Shown here piece after piece: positions 1 through 10,693 of a DNA stretch of 64,000 nucleotides. A program made the position numbers and the translations under genes. Position 1 is the stretch's first letter; every line of letters begins with the position of its first letter. The notes below the pieces were generated by a model that searched no databases, was not told where the DNA came from, and saw only the letters and a program-made list of their open reading frames with translations. Source of the DNA: Lingula anatina (Eukaryota; Brachiopoda; Lingulata; Lingulida; Lingulidae); the NCBI RefSeq assembly GCF_001039355.2, contig NW_019773892.1, forward strand, positions 337,357 to 401,356, written 5' to 3'.

Positions 1-139
1 TTTTTTTTTTAATTATCCCTATATTGATCTTTATTGAGTAGTACATGTACTTTCCCTGCTTTAGTCTAGACATTATAAAATGTATATCAAACTGTATATG
101 GTAATCACTCTGCGGATTACTTCTTGTATTTGTATTTGA

Positions 140-207
140 TCATGCCCGGATGTAGGGCGATAGTCAATAAACTTCTGATTCTGATTCTGATTCTGATTCT
201 GATTCTG
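140..207 (+). repeat. Retroposon 3' tail with hexamer repeats (TGATTC)n
   Basis: An AATAAA-containing segment (about 164-170) runs straight into about five copies of the hexamer CTGATT. This layout is typical of the 3' end of non-LTR retroposons in invertebrates, where the terminal hexamer replaces a poly(A) tail. Only the tail is recognisable. Confidence 0.6.
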
Positions 208-298
208 CTTAACTTGTGAACTGTGGGTTGTTTATAACAGCTGTTTATGGGAGTTCTTCCTCTGTGAAGTTGGACATGTGGTCACAGTTTTATCACAG

Positions 299-379
299 CA
301 GGTCACATGATATGTTTTGTCCAATAGTATTCATGATAACAGGTCACATAGTCTGTCTTGGCCAATAGTATTCATCATA
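299..379. repeat. Two-copy imperfect direct repeat of about 40 bp
   Basis: Two adjacent units share AGGTCACA at the left and CCAATAGTATTCAT at the right. The AGGTCA core resembles a nuclear-receptor half-site, but no function can be inferred from that alone. Confidence 0.5.
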
Positions 380-1026
380 GCATACCTCATTTCTGGTCTC
401 AATAGTTTGGATTATAAGATCTCAGGCTGCTGGCATTGAAGGCAGTATAGGCAGTAGTCTTGTTGGAGGTATGGGGAATTGCAGACAGTGGGGAAACTAG
501 AATGTTCTTTTCTCACACAGTCTTGTCTGAAGAACAGAGTTTATATAAATAATTTAGATGAGCAGGATTCAGGTAAAGATTTTGTTAATGAAAAATTTTA
601 TGTTAACTCATTTAATCTAAGAATTTAGAAATGTTTACAGGGAGATGGAAAGGAGAGAGTGATGGAGGTCAAATTACCTTGTATAGACAGACAAAACAAT
701 GTCATAGTTGCACTTTCTCAAACTTGATTTATGTTAGAATTATTTTGGACTTTTTTCTGTCATTATTTGTCTTTTATACCTAGAAAAAGCAAATGAAGGA
801 TTAGAAAGTGAGCTCTTTATTTGTGTGGGGGATTTTAAATAACAATTTTGCTACATTTTTTTGTGAAAAAGAAAAAGAAAATGATTTTGGTGTATTTGAT
901 GATGGCCATGTCACTGACATATGTATACCACAAAAGAAATAAAAAAGGATTTTTTTACAAGAGAATTTTAAGAGATTATCAAGTTAACACATTTTCTGTC
1001 ACTTTGTTCTTTATTTATTTTTTTAG

Positions 1027-4000
1027 CAACAGAGCAAGGTGAAGTCCAGAAGAAGATTGAAGCCTTGCAGGTAGAAGTTGACAGAAGAGATGCTGATATA
1101 CTTCAGTTGCAGAAGAATCTGAAGGAAGCAGAAACTATTTTGGTAAGAAATTATTCTGTGTGTTAAGTATAGTACGGTAATGACTCGGATCTTTTCAATG
1201 GGCAAAAATGATCAAACTTTCAGATACATCATTTTAAACCCATAAAATTTATATTTTTGTATAGCAGTTGTGGTGCTTTAAATGCATAATATAGAACTAT
1301 AAGGTAGTCTGCTTCTCAATTTTGTTGTCAACACTGAATAGGGTTGCTCTTATTTTAGGAAATTAAGACTTTAAAATAAATCTGAAAAATTCACAATTTT
1401 CCCCCATTGAAAAGATACAGTCATTACTGTATACTAGTATATATTTGCATGGATCACAGTATTGAAAAAAAAATTGTACTTTATATTTTTAATATTTCAT
1501 ACAAGGTGTGGTATTAATTCATTCAGTTGAAGTCTGCTTGAGAAAATTGACATATGGGAAGCTAAGATGTATAAGCAGATTTAGATAACATTTAACACCC
1601 ACCAGTTCAAATTCATGCTCTTGGTTTCAAGCTAGTAATCCGTGAGAGCTTGATGGTATGGAGGTCTTGGGAGTGCCCACCACTAGAAGGCAGCCTGGTG
1701 TTTGAATTAACCAATCAGTTTATGATTTATTTGATTGACATTTTTATTGATACAGTTAAGCATAAAAACCCATGAACTTGAATATGAAAGGGAGACTGGA
1801 AAGACTAGAAGGAAAGAGGTCATGATTGAAGCTTAGAGTTGACCATGCTTGTACCATGTAACTTTTAGTTTAGCAAAATGTATTCTGTTGAAGTTACAAC
1901 AAGTTGCTTCATTATTTTTTGTGTGCAGAGTTTAGGGCATAGAAACAGGGAATCTCTGTAACAGCTTTGCATTATCCAAAGATATGATCCCATTTTGCCC
2001 AACTCCTGGGGGTTTAATTATAAATAAAAGATTATTTGATGTGGTGTGGGGGTCGGGTTATAATAAAAAAAAGACCCTTACAAGGGGTGAAAGTTTGTAG
2101 GATTATGCCTGATATAAGGATTTTTAGTTTTCATCTTGTTCATTTTGAATCTTACACCCCATTTCCATAGATTAGATCGACCTACTTTAGATCGACCTAA
2201 CTCCCTGGGGGTTCACGCTAAATAGCTGTCAGCCGGGCGGACACGAAAGTTAATTACCCCCTTGCAGCTTGTAGTAGGCGGGACGGACATTTAAGTTGGA
2301 TTATCTGAAAGTAATCTAATGAGACTCCCTGCGGAGATAGATCGATCTAAAATCTATGGGAATAGAGCCTTAATGCAATGAGAAATTGCAAGCAACATTT
2401 TTTAAGGATTTTCAGTTTTTAAAACTGTTTACAACTTGTCCCATGTGATTGCATTTGGAGTTAATTGTATAATTATTACATTATTACATTTGTATAATTA
2501 TTTAGGATATTTATTGTGTCAAGAAAAAATATACGCTGAACCTCCACACTGCATTGTAACTTAACTAGAAATTTTAAAAAATGTTAAATTAAATAAGCCT
2601 TATGTCAGTTTAACCTCTAGAGTACTAGTACATTTTTCGTTACTTTTTTCACTGTGACTGCACTAACTTCATTTAAAAATTTCACACAAGCAAACATTCA
2701 AGATATCACTTTTAAAGAATACTAGATTGAAATTTCTACATAAGCAATGCAATTCTACAATTTTTGCAGTGAGAGCCACACATTTCTGCCATCCATTTTA
2801 CTATCTTTTTAAAAACATTGCCATCCTTGCTTGAAGCCAATGCCCTGATGCAGCCAGTGATATGGGCCTGTGAGATCAGACATAATTCAGCGTTTCTCTT
2901 GTTTCTAGGCAACAGCCATATATCAAGCCAAACAGAAACTGACCTCCATCAAGCAGGCTAATCAGAAGTCCATTCCGTCTGAAGAGCTCATAAAGTATGC
3001 ACATAAAATTAGCTCTAGTCATGCTGTAGCAGCTCCTAATACTTGGCAACCAGGTAATGCTGTTATCATATACTATTTATTTTGTCAGTGACCCAACTCT
3101 GTACAATCTGATATCAACTAACCCTCAGGTGTTACTAAATATAATGAATAATACTGGACTGTGGGAATCCTTTTTGAGAGCTTCATTATGCAGTGAGTGG
3201 CCACATTCATTATCCACATCATTTGTACCATGCTTTTCATGAAATTTGTACCATGCTTTTCATGAAATTTGAACCATGCTTTTCATGAAATTAGACTTTC
3301 CATTTTGAACTCAGCTGCTTTTCACAATGTTTCAACTTTGATCATTGTTTATCAGATATTGCTTTCAGTGCTGATATATATTTACAAATGATTTAATAAT
3401 GAATTTTACTCAGAATTAGTCACTGGAGGGCATCTTTTGAGTGTTGACCAAACATTGTTAATGAACCCCAATTCAATTCAAATAGTTATCACTTCTTTCC
3501 TACTCAAATAATTATAAATCCTGAAAATCAAAGGAGTGGAAAAGATGAGTAATGACAAGTTTGTTTTATTACTCAGGTGATCCCAGACGGCCATATCCCA
3601 CAGAGTTAGACATGAGGATGGGATTCCTGGGGCGGCTGAACAACCCTAACTTCCAGTCCCAGCCTGGGTTAGGAGCCGATCCTCAACTCTCAAGGCAGCC
3701 AGGACAGTTAGGTAGTGTTGCTAGGAAAAATTGCACTACCCCCCCTGCTCTAAATCTCTCTCCTTTTCTCCATCTCTCTCTCTCTCTCTCACACACATAA
3801 TACAGACCAAAATCTCTGCCTCTCTTTTTCTCTCACACAAAATTATATTCTTCACCCCCTGTCTCTCTTTCACACACAATGTTAGCCAAAATCTTTCTCT
3901 CTCCCTCTCCCTTTGTCTCTCTCTCACATAATAAAAACTAATATCCTTCTTCATTTCTTCCTCTCTCTCTCACACATTATAGACAAAATCTCTCTTCCTC

Positions 4001-4458
4001 CCCCCTCTCTCTCTCTCTCATATATTATATTACCAAAGTTAATCTAAGTAGATTCTAAGTGATGTTGTTAATCTCAATCCATAGTTATTTTACACACATC
4101 ACTTCTTTGTAATTTCAGACCACACTCCTTCCCATGCAGTATACAATATAGATATCTTTCTCACATAATAAATTATATTAGCAAAGTTAAATCAAAGTTA
4201 ATACAAAGTAATGTTTATAATCTCAGTCCATGATTATTTTACATGTAACATTTTTTGATAATTTCAGACCACACTCCTTCCCATGCAGCATCGATGCCAT
4301 GGCAACCACCACCAGAGCTGTCATCCAGCATTTCCATGACAACGTCCAATCAGGCAGCAATGTCAGAGGTCAAAGGGCTGAACAAAGAGAATGAAGATGT
4401 TGAAGTGATGTCCACAGATTCTTCAAGCAGTTCTTCTAGTGACGAGTCAAGACCGTAA
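1027..4458 (+). CDS. MED4: Mediator complex subunit 4 (MED4), last four coding exons; 5' part outside the window
   Basis: MED4 is a subunit of the Mediator middle module, which links transcription factors to RNA polymerase II in the nucleus. Four exons splice in phase: 1027-1142 (acceptor TTTTAG, ends phase 0), 2909-3053 (ends phase 1), 3577-3711 (phase 1) and 4268-4458 (stop TAA). They encode a coiled-coil segment ([20 protein letters not shown]), then [20 protein letters not shown], the family hallmark DPRRPYP, and an acidic tail with KENED, EVMSTD and a run of seven serines. Order and motifs match the C-terminal two thirds of animal MED4, including its Ser-rich acidic end. The N-terminal exons lie upstream of base 1. 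The last intron contains a duplicated copy of its own acceptor. Identification is firm; splice sites are inferred from consensus and phase. Confidence 0.95.
2161..2363. mobile_element. MITE family 1, copy a (about 203 bp, palindromic ends)
   Basis: The ends are inverted copies of each other: ATTTCCATAGATTAGATCGA on the left, and the reverse complement of TCGATCTAAAATCTATGGGAAT's start on the right. Related copies of the same length lie at 18329-18530 and 28452-28653 (opposite orientation), with partial ones at 36762 and 37498. No coding capacity; it lies in a MED4 intron. Confidence 0.85.
3222..3290. repeat. Tandem repeat, 3 x 23 bp
   Basis: Three consecutive units of TTTGTACCATGCTTTTCATG plus AAA; the third has one change (TTTGAACC). 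It sits in the MED4 intron between exons 2909-3053 and 3577-3711. Confidence 0.85.
3750..4022. repeat. Polypyrimidine (CT)n/(CA)n low-complexity tract
   Basis: Degenerate repeats of TCTCTCTCTC followed by ACACA and an AT-rich spacer recur five or six times. Open frames on both strands here are low-complexity artefacts. The tract lies in the last MED4 intron on the sense strand, so the transcript carries a long pyrimidine-rich stretch upstream of the final exon. Confidence 0.85.
4030..4290 (+). repeat. Tandem duplication copying the splice acceptor and first bases of the last MED4 exon
   Basis: Bases about 4030-4145 and 4180-4290 are two copies of one segment. Both end in TTTCAG followed by ACCACACTCCTTCCCATGCA. 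In the second copy this is the true exon start at 4268. In the first (exon-like from about 4119) the frame diverges after the shared bases and meets a stop within about 17 codons. Confidence 0.8.
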
Positions 4459-5943
4459 AAGTAAAGTTAGTAATGATATAAAATTATCATCAGGTTAAGA
4501 TGAGGGTCCATCAACCTTCTTGCTTGTTTTGACCATTTGTGAATGGATAGAAGCAGTTAATACTGTCAAATGCATGCCAGATTGTGAAGTCCTGAACAGT
4601 TAAGTGATAGGATAATGCCGTTTCTATATAAATATATTATTACGTATGTTTATGGAAACATGATGAGATTATACAGGTTTGTAGACAGCAATTTCAGGAA
4701 TGGGGTTGTTTTTTTCTGAAAAAGTGGACTGCTTTACAGTGTTAGTTGTCCTACACAGAGAATAGGTGTAAACCTAATTTTGATTAAAAGGGAAACTTAA
4801 TCAGTCAAAAGGGCAATTCTTAAAAAAACCCTCTCTGTCTGTCTGCAGGCCTGTGATATGTAGACTGTAAAAAAAAGCATAATAATTCAACCAACTAAGG
4901 GCCATATACTGCCTACTTGCAGAAGGCAGACAGAAATTAGACATATCTTTCAAGAGACATCAAAGATCTTTAGAGGACCGTATTATGCTTGTTGAACCTC
5001 AAACAAAGATTTCCTGTAGTAAAAAGCTGGCTTGACCCAGCACCTGCCTTATTTTTAGGAGTTGGTTTCATAGTTGGTGATGGTTGACTTAACACAGTAG
5101 TATGAACTCTATTTAGGTGTTGCAGTTTGGAAATTGAATTGGTTGAAAAACTTATTCCAGTTCATATTTGTTGAAATAATAACCTTGGTCAAATGTAGGA
5201 CTGAAAGCTGTATGGTAAAGCTGTGTTGCAGAATCCAGTCAGAATAATTAATGATCACGAAAAAGAAATTCTAACCAATTCTTGAAATAATTGTTAGTAA
5301 TGGGACATTTCTTTCCTTTGAATAATGTCATTTTGTCTTTGTTTTGTTGCCCTTATGGGGTCTTTTTCTTTGTGAGTAGTTAAATTCATTAACTCAACAA
5401 ATTTTCTTAGCGAGGGGCGTCTTTATTCTGGAAACCAGTTGTTCAGTGAGATCTACACACTTCAAGCCCCACATCTAAGTCTGCTTGCTTTCAGAAGTGA
5501 ATATCTTTCTATAGGGAATCACCTTAAGTATCATGTATATATGAAGTGTTCTAAGAGTTACTTATAAGGAGAAAGATTCTATAATTTCGTGTAAACAACT
5601 CCATGGCACTGCATACCCATGAAAGAAACCACATATAAATCCATAAATCACACATACTTTTAGTATAGCTACTTATAAGTATCAGGAATCAACTGCTCAC
5701 TATCAGAGGCAAAACGCAACACCAGAGCTTGATCAGACCTGCTGCTGCTGCTTGCTGGGGGGCTGGTGGTGCTGGTGGTGCTGGTGGTGCTGGTGGTGGT
5801 ATTTGTACTTCAGGTATTTCCAGGCTTTCAGGAAAGTCACTATACCTTTTTGTTTCTCAAAGAAACAGAGCGAGCATATAGCATACTACGTACATATTGA
5901 TTATTTAAAACAAATTATGAAAGGAAAGCATACACAACAGCAC
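4459..5943. other. MED4 3' flank and intergenic sequence
   Basis: AT-rich sequence with no supported coding region. The first part is presumably the MED4 3' UTR; I could not fix a polyadenylation site. A trinucleotide tract of GGTGCT/TGG units lies at about 5757-5800, and its open frame is a low-complexity artefact. Confidence 0.6.
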
Positions 5944-6275
5944 CTATACCAAAACATGAAATGCAAAATTTGGTAAAATTTAGGACAGGGGCACACAAAT
6001 TAGCAATCCAAAGAGGCAAATACCGAAAACTAAAATCAATACCCCCTGAACAAAGTATCTGCAAAATATGCTCAGCTGAAGTCGAAAATAAAATACACTT
6101 CTATTAAAATGCCCCTCACACCAAACACAGGGAGATCCTAAAACCAGATCCTACACAAACTCCAGAGGACCAGTTCAAATGTCTAATGCAGTCAAGTGAT
6201 TTTGATCGAGAAATGACTGAACATTTTTCAATGTATAGAGATCCTATATTTAAATTATGCTTACATACAGTTTAA
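5944..6275 (+). pseudogene. Non-LTR retrotransposon C-terminal fragment (degenerate)
   Basis: From ATG at about 5958 the frame reads KFRTGAHKLAIQRGKY, then ICKICSAEVENKIHF, an in-frame stop, and continues open to a TAA near 6274. The FRTGxHxLxIxxGRY and CxxC...E.HF pattern is the cysteine-bearing end found after the reverse transcriptase domain of many animal LINE elements. One nonsense codon and loss of everything upstream show a dead fragment. The exact LINE clade is not assigned. Confidence 0.7.
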
Positions 6276-6478
6276 TAGAAAGATGAGTATAAGGGTACCT
6301 TTCCTTCTAACCCAAGTTGAATTTGGCAACTTTTCTTAAAACCGATTTGCTCTTCTGGGGTTTATTCCTTATGTCTTATTACATTTGCCATGTCAGACTA
6401 GATATCATCTGTCAGATCTGCCAGTGCTATTGGTGATCCATAAATATTAAGTGGAGGGCTTTCAGCGTCAATACAGAG

Positions 6479-6862
6479 TCAGTTCCTTACTCCCTCGCCT
6501 CTCCTCATGTCTGAATATTTTTGTTTCACTTTCTTGGCACTTCTTGAGCTAGGTGTAGTGCCAATAGTGCTTGCTGATGGTGACGGGTCTAGGTCCCATG
6601 GTGACGGCATGCCACTTGTTGAAGATTTTGGAGTCGATGTTTGGGGTTGTAGCCTTGGTTGAGGGGTTGATGGTGCCAATTTAGAAAGTTTAAAATGTAA
6701 CCTTTTGGTGCAATCCTCAACAAGCCTTTTGTGTTGTGAGGTGACATCCTTGCCATTTCTTTTTATAACGATGATAACTTCAATTTTATCTGATTTTCCA
6801 TTTTCCATTGCTTTCCTACAATACCTGACGAAGCTAGTGGGTATGTTTTTTTCTCCTCCTAA
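6479..6862 (-). CDS. Possible 3' exon, Ser/Pro/Thr-rich tail (unrecognised)
   Basis: On the minus strand a good acceptor (TTTCATTTTTAG) at about 6863 opens a frame that runs to a stop at 6479. One phase gives a protein-like start (SFVRYCRKA, IEVIIVIKRNGKDVT) followed by about 60 residues rich in S, T and P and a basic end. It lies just downstream of the transposon-like gene on the same strand and could be a further exon of that transcript or of another gene. In the phase left by the SAM exons (phase 0) the frame instead stops after about 31 codons, so the exon connection is unresolved. No family recognised. Confidence 0.35.
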   Translation of the reverse strand, partial: LGGEKNIPTSFVRYCRKAMENGKSDKIEVIIVIKRNGKDVTSQHKRLVEDCTKRLHFKLSKLAPSTPQPRLQPQTSTPKSSTSGMPSPWDLDPSPSASTIGTTPSSRSAKKVKQKYSDMRRGEGVRN

Positions 6863-6941
6863 AAATGAAAGTGAACTATTTTAGTGCATTAGATTGCAAA
6901 GATTTAACTCAGATTATGGAAAACAAAGTCAAAAACATAAA

Positions 6942-9371
6942 CTAAAAATAAATAGAATCCAGTAAGTCATCACAGTTTAGAATGGACACATCAGGGCCTT
7001 CTTCAACTTCATACGCATGAAAATGCTCATCAAACCCGATTGTTTTCCATCTCCGCAGATAGAATTTGGCATCTTGATTGTCATCAACAAGAATGTTCAC
7101 AATCAATCCAAACAAGAATAAGTCATTGTCTGAACGTCCGATAATAAGTGTCATGCCTGGCCGGTAGTTAGTTCCCTGCATTTCAATCCAATTGGCCAGA
7201 TAAAGTTCTCCGTATAGTGGCATGTTAGCAAATGATGTAGCAATCAGTTCTGCATTGTCCAATGTAGCAAGTATGTGAGAACTTCCAGTACCTATTTCTA
7301 AAACCTTTGGTTTGAGGACAGAGTGAGCATACAGTCGACATGAGAGATCAGTTTGATGTCTTAAGGCCATCGTTTTAGGGATGTTCTTAAAGTTACAAGT
7401 GACATGGGCAATTCTTTTAAAGAAATTATGCTTGCCCTCAAACCTCATGGTCCAGAAATGAACTAAGGGTCCAATTTTTCGGATGACCATAGGATAATGG
7501 ACCATAAAATGATGCTTCGGTTTTAAATGTCTGTGTGGAAACAAAGCCAGAAAGTAGTTGTGGTGATCTCTAATGAGTTCCTTGAGATAAAATTTCTCTC
7601 CCAAAGTAACTGTTGGTGAAAATATTATATCCATACATTTGAGAAGCACAATTAACAATTGCCAGTATTCATTGTTTTCATCGACCATGTGTCCGATCAT
7701 TAAGGGAAGATAACGAACCAAGCACCACATCTGGGAAGCACTCTGGCCTGATGCCCCATCTGGATTTCTCAAAGACAATTCTGTAATTGTATTGGTAGTG
7801 GGCTTGTTATGGCTGTCACAAAAGCCATAGTTGAAACTTTTGATCTGTGCATTTAACTCATCAATTGTTAAAACATTACTCTGTATCAATCCATTTAGAA
7901 TAAGCTTGACTTCCAGTGAACACACTCCTTCAAGTAGATCATGCATTATGTCCACCACAAAATTTGATGTAACATGGAACTCTGATAGATCATTGAGGGC
8001 ACAGGGAGACTTAATCCCAGTTAGTGTAACATCATGTTGAGCAAGGTCTGCTTCATACATTTCACGTGTTCTATAAAGGTCAGGCTTATCTTCTACCTGT
8101 GATATCATATCATCTCGGTGAACCTTACATATCCTGCATGAATAATTTGCTCTGAAACTTTCCGTGAATCCAAAAAGACTATTAAGACCAAGATTATCTC
8201 CTGTAACCTGAGCAACTACAGCTTTGACTGTTCCGGTGAACACATCTGTGTCAATATGAAATCCTGTTGTTTCCAGTTCCTTTAGATCTGCAATAGCAGG
8301 AGCAAGTACAGCTGCGTAACCATATTCTGATATGTCACTGGTCTTAGAGACTGCCATAAGGAAGCAATTGGCATTGGAACATGAAAGTTTTGGTTCAATA
8401 TTCTTCAACGTGTAATAAAAAAAGCCACATTTATGCACAGTGCGCTTGGACCCTAGTGGGTTGACTGTTTCGCACTCATCGAAATATAGTAGTAATGGTA
8501 TTGTAATGACATCTTCATTATTCAGTAGTCTGTGTCTCCGATAGTATTCTCCATCATGAAAGTCTCGCAAGACACCATCATTTTGGGTTCTATAATTCAT
8601 CATCATTTCGATAACACCAGGCTGTTCAACAACCAATTTCAAAGTTGACTTCACTGATATATACTGGGCTGTAGCTGTTTTCTGTGTTTGATGTAAATCC
8701 CCAGTTTTTGGATCAACTGTTGGTACAAATTTAACTCCAAGAGGAACAGATACTGGTGCAATATACATACCACTATCCTCCAAAAATTGTTTCTGCGTTA
8801 AATCTGTCTCTAAACCAGCAAATGGTGTTGATAGACGATCAAAATCTGACTGTAAACTTACGATTTCATCATGATTCATGTCAACATTTAAATGATTGAG
8901 AGTACGCATTGTTGTGGCTTTCAGGTGAGTGATTATATCACCAAACATTTGGGAGGAACACTGAATTATACGATTCATTGCAGATAAACTTAAGCAGTTC
9001 ATCTGTTTTAGCTGGCAAACAAAGTCCATTGCAAGTCTCTTCAGTTCATCATCATCAAGATTCCTCTCTGGCACAGGTGGTGGAACATCATTCATTTCAA
9101 CATCGTCATTTATATGATCTGGCAAGTCCAACCCAGCATCATTATCGACATTGTCTGCTGGAACTACATCATTTACATTGTATGGATGCACATTAGAAAG
9201 ATGTCGGATAAAGGACCACACTTGGTGAAATGTTCTTTGACATCCTTCTTGACAGCATATATATTGAAATCCAGGTCCATTAGTATAAGCGTGGACATTT
9301 CTCAAATGTGTGATGAGATTTTTTGGAGGTCCAGGAATAAGTTGTTTACACTTAAAACAAGTATAGGCCAT
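6942..9371 (-). CDS. Transposon-derived protein with two N-terminal C2H2 fingers (809 aa)
   Basis: One uninterrupted 809-codon frame. Two zinc-finger-like units open the protein: C5/C8/H22/H27 and C39/C44/H57/H62. A low-complexity acidic linker follows (about 63-115), then a long globular region with YFDECETVNPLGSKRT, FRANYSCRIC, VDIMHDLLEGVCSLEVK, HFMVHYPMVI and MRFEGKHNFFKR. Large proteins with this HDLLEGV/FEGKHNFFK signature occur in many copies in aquatic animal genomes and look transposon-derived. The DIMH...EG arrangement recalls CACTA/EnSpm-type transposases, but catalytic acidic residues cannot be assigned by eye. SAM-domain exons lie immediately upstream on the same strand, and a CACTA-like end lies at about 10536. 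The frame is intact, so it is either recently active or domesticated. Start chosen as the first ATG; the frame could also be entered by splicing. Confidence 0.7.
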   Translation of the reverse strand: MAYTCFKCKQLIPGPPKNLITHLRNVHAYTNGPGFQYICCQEGCQRTFHQVWSFIRHLSNVHPYNVNDVVPADNVDNDAGLDLPDHINDDVEMNDVPPPVPERNLDDDELKRLAMDFVCQLKQMNCLSLSAMNRIIQCSSQMFGDIITHLKATTMRTLNHLNVDMNHDEIVSLQSDFDRLSTPFAGLETDLTQKQFLEDSGMYIAPVSVPLGVKFVPTVDPKTGDLHQTQKTATAQYISVKSTLKLVVEQPGVIEMMMNYRTQNDGVLRDFHDGEYYRRHRLLNNEDVITIPLLLYFDECETVNPLGSKRTVHKCGFFYYTLKNIEPKLSCSNANCFLMAVSKTSDISEYGYAAVLAPAIADLKELETTGFHIDTDVFTGTVKAVVAQVTGDNLGLNSLFGFTESFRANYSCRICKVHRDDMISQVEDKPDLYRTREMYEADLAQHDVTLTGIKSPCALNDLSEFHVTSNFVVDIMHDLLEGVCSLEVKLILNGLIQSNVLTIDELNAQIKSFNYGFCDSHNKPTTNTITELSLRNPDGASGQSASQMWCLVRYLPLMIGHMVDENNEYWQLLIVLLKCMDIIFSPTVTLGEKFYLKELIRDHHNYFLALFPHRHLKPKHHFMVHYPMVIRKIGPLVHFWTMRFEGKHNFFKRIAHVTCNFKNIPKTMALRHQTDLSCRLYAHSVLKPKVLEIGTGSSHILATLDNAELIATSFANMPLYGELYLANWIEMQGTNYRPGMTLIIGRSDNDLFLFGLIVNILVDDNQDAKFYLRRWKTIGFDEHFHAYEVEEGPDVSILNCDDLLDSIYF

Positions 9372-9398
9372 TTTAATAATATAATTTATTATTCATAC

Positions 9399-10308
9399 CT
9401 TTTTCCACTCATCATACTTGTCCAGAAACTTTGCACGGTCCCCTATTCTGGGAATTAGATCTTTTATCATTCCTTCTCGGAGAAGAGGAAATACAGTATC
9501 ATCAACGCCCTGATCTGAAATAAATAATAAAGAGCAGTAAGAAGGATGATAATAGAAAGAGAACATGAGAAAATTAAAAATAAGCCAATATAAAAAGTAG
9601 GCCATATGTCGGATTATTAGCCTATGTATGCCTATGGTTATCACTGAATATGCTGAATGAATGAAAGAATTTGAATTTTGAATTTGATATAAATTACTGA
9701 GTCTGAGACTGAGACAGTCAGGCACCCAGCCCACCCCATCACAGACATGACAGATTGATTTTGTCTCATGCTGTCATCATACATGCTACCTCCATGCTTC
9801 CTTGAGAGATTTTATCACATTACAGTAATGATATTTGGTGTAAAACTCCAGATTTGAACATCTCCCTTTCAACTTCCTGGTTTATCGTGGGGGCTGCCAT
9901 GTTTGTTTTCAGTTGCCACTAAATGTAGGAATGGCAAATAATGGGACGATTAAAAGATTCAGTCAGTGGCCTAACGAAGTTCAGCAGATCATGGCTTAGA
10001 TAATCAAGGTTGCCATCCGAAAATACACAACTGATAATTGAATGATTAGATAGGTTAGCGCTATAGGCTCGGCATAGCGCCGGGATGAGAATGCACGCCA
10101 GGCTGTGCGTGTGTACGACGCTGTACGACCCACCACCAACACTCAAACAGCCACACGGAGGATTTCCTAGAATCATCGCTTTTTCTCCAGGTCGAATAAA
10201 GTCCTAGCTCTATGAAAATGTTCTTAAAGTCAAGTACTTACCATGGAATTTCTCGACATACTCAGGGAGGCCGCAGGCCCCAAGAAATTTCTCCAAAAAT
10301 CCTGCCAT
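9399..10308 (-). CDS. SAM-domain exons upstream of the C2H2/transposase-like frame
   Basis: Two exons join in phase. Exon 10242-10308 starts at ATG (MAGFLEKFLGACGLPEYVEKF) and ends CATG|GTAAGT in phase 1. Exon 9399-9514 follows acceptor TTTCAG and reads QGVDDTVFPLLREGMIKDLI then RIGDRAKFL. Together they make a compact SAM domain (W/F..YV..F...G.D...L..L....I..L..IG.R). Past 9399 the frame hits TGA 4-6 bases into the putative intron, just before the 809-codon frame. A very short intron (9351-9398, acceptor TTTTAAG) would join the two in frame but would remove the first finger cysteine, so the link is uncertain. SAM domains mediate protein-protein contacts; here one probably belongs to the same mobile-element protein. 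Confidence 0.6.
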
Positions 10309-10379
10309 ACCGCAGTGGATGAAGCAGCAATGCGGTCGGGTGCTATCACGGTCAGGATTCTATGGGGGTTACATCAGGG

Positions 10380-10537
10380 CGGTCGATTCTGATTGGCTGA
10401 CATAATGACCCAGTACTTGGGTTACAATATTGATTCAAATGGTAGTCATTTTGACCCAATATTGACCCAATTTTTGACCCAAAACGTGTTACCCAAATTT
10501 TGGGTTAAAATTTAACCCAGGGAAATTTAGAGTGTAC
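10380..10537. mobile_element. Terminal segment of a CACTA-like DNA transposon
   Basis: The segment is built from repeated TGACCCA/TGGGTTA motifs and ends TTTAACCCAGGGAAATTTAG then AGTG. Read on the minus strand the tip is CACTCTAAATTTCCCTGGGT, resembling CACT-type termini of EnSpm/CACTA elements. It lies about 220 bp upstream of the SAM exon, so it may be the terminal repeat of the element carrying that gene. I did not find the matching opposite end near 6.3-6.9 kb. Confidence 0.45.
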
Positions 10538-10693
10538 GACTGAGAAACACACTTTCGAGCGGCCGACATATAGCGCTTTTGAGTCTGAAGTTTTTTAGAC
10601 AGTGCGTGATCATCGCTTCACAAATGCATTTGAAGACAGAGACTTACTTGACTTGCTAGCTGCCTCGCACGACTTGCAAAACATTTTCCCCCN

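Larger units (their letters stand above)
1..1026. other. Non-coding sequence upstream of the first visible MED4 exon
   Basis: I see no supported exon here. It holds a retroposon-like tail near 140-207 and a two-copy repeat near 299-379, otherwise AT-rich sequence. As the next exon is internal to MED4, this is probably MED4 intron, with the first MED4 exons lying left of the window. Confidence 0.6.

Noticed and set aside
3552-3954. Overlapping frames on both strands in the CT-rich tract
   Set aside because: Low-complexity repeat. Only the exon part 3577-3711 has support, as MED4.
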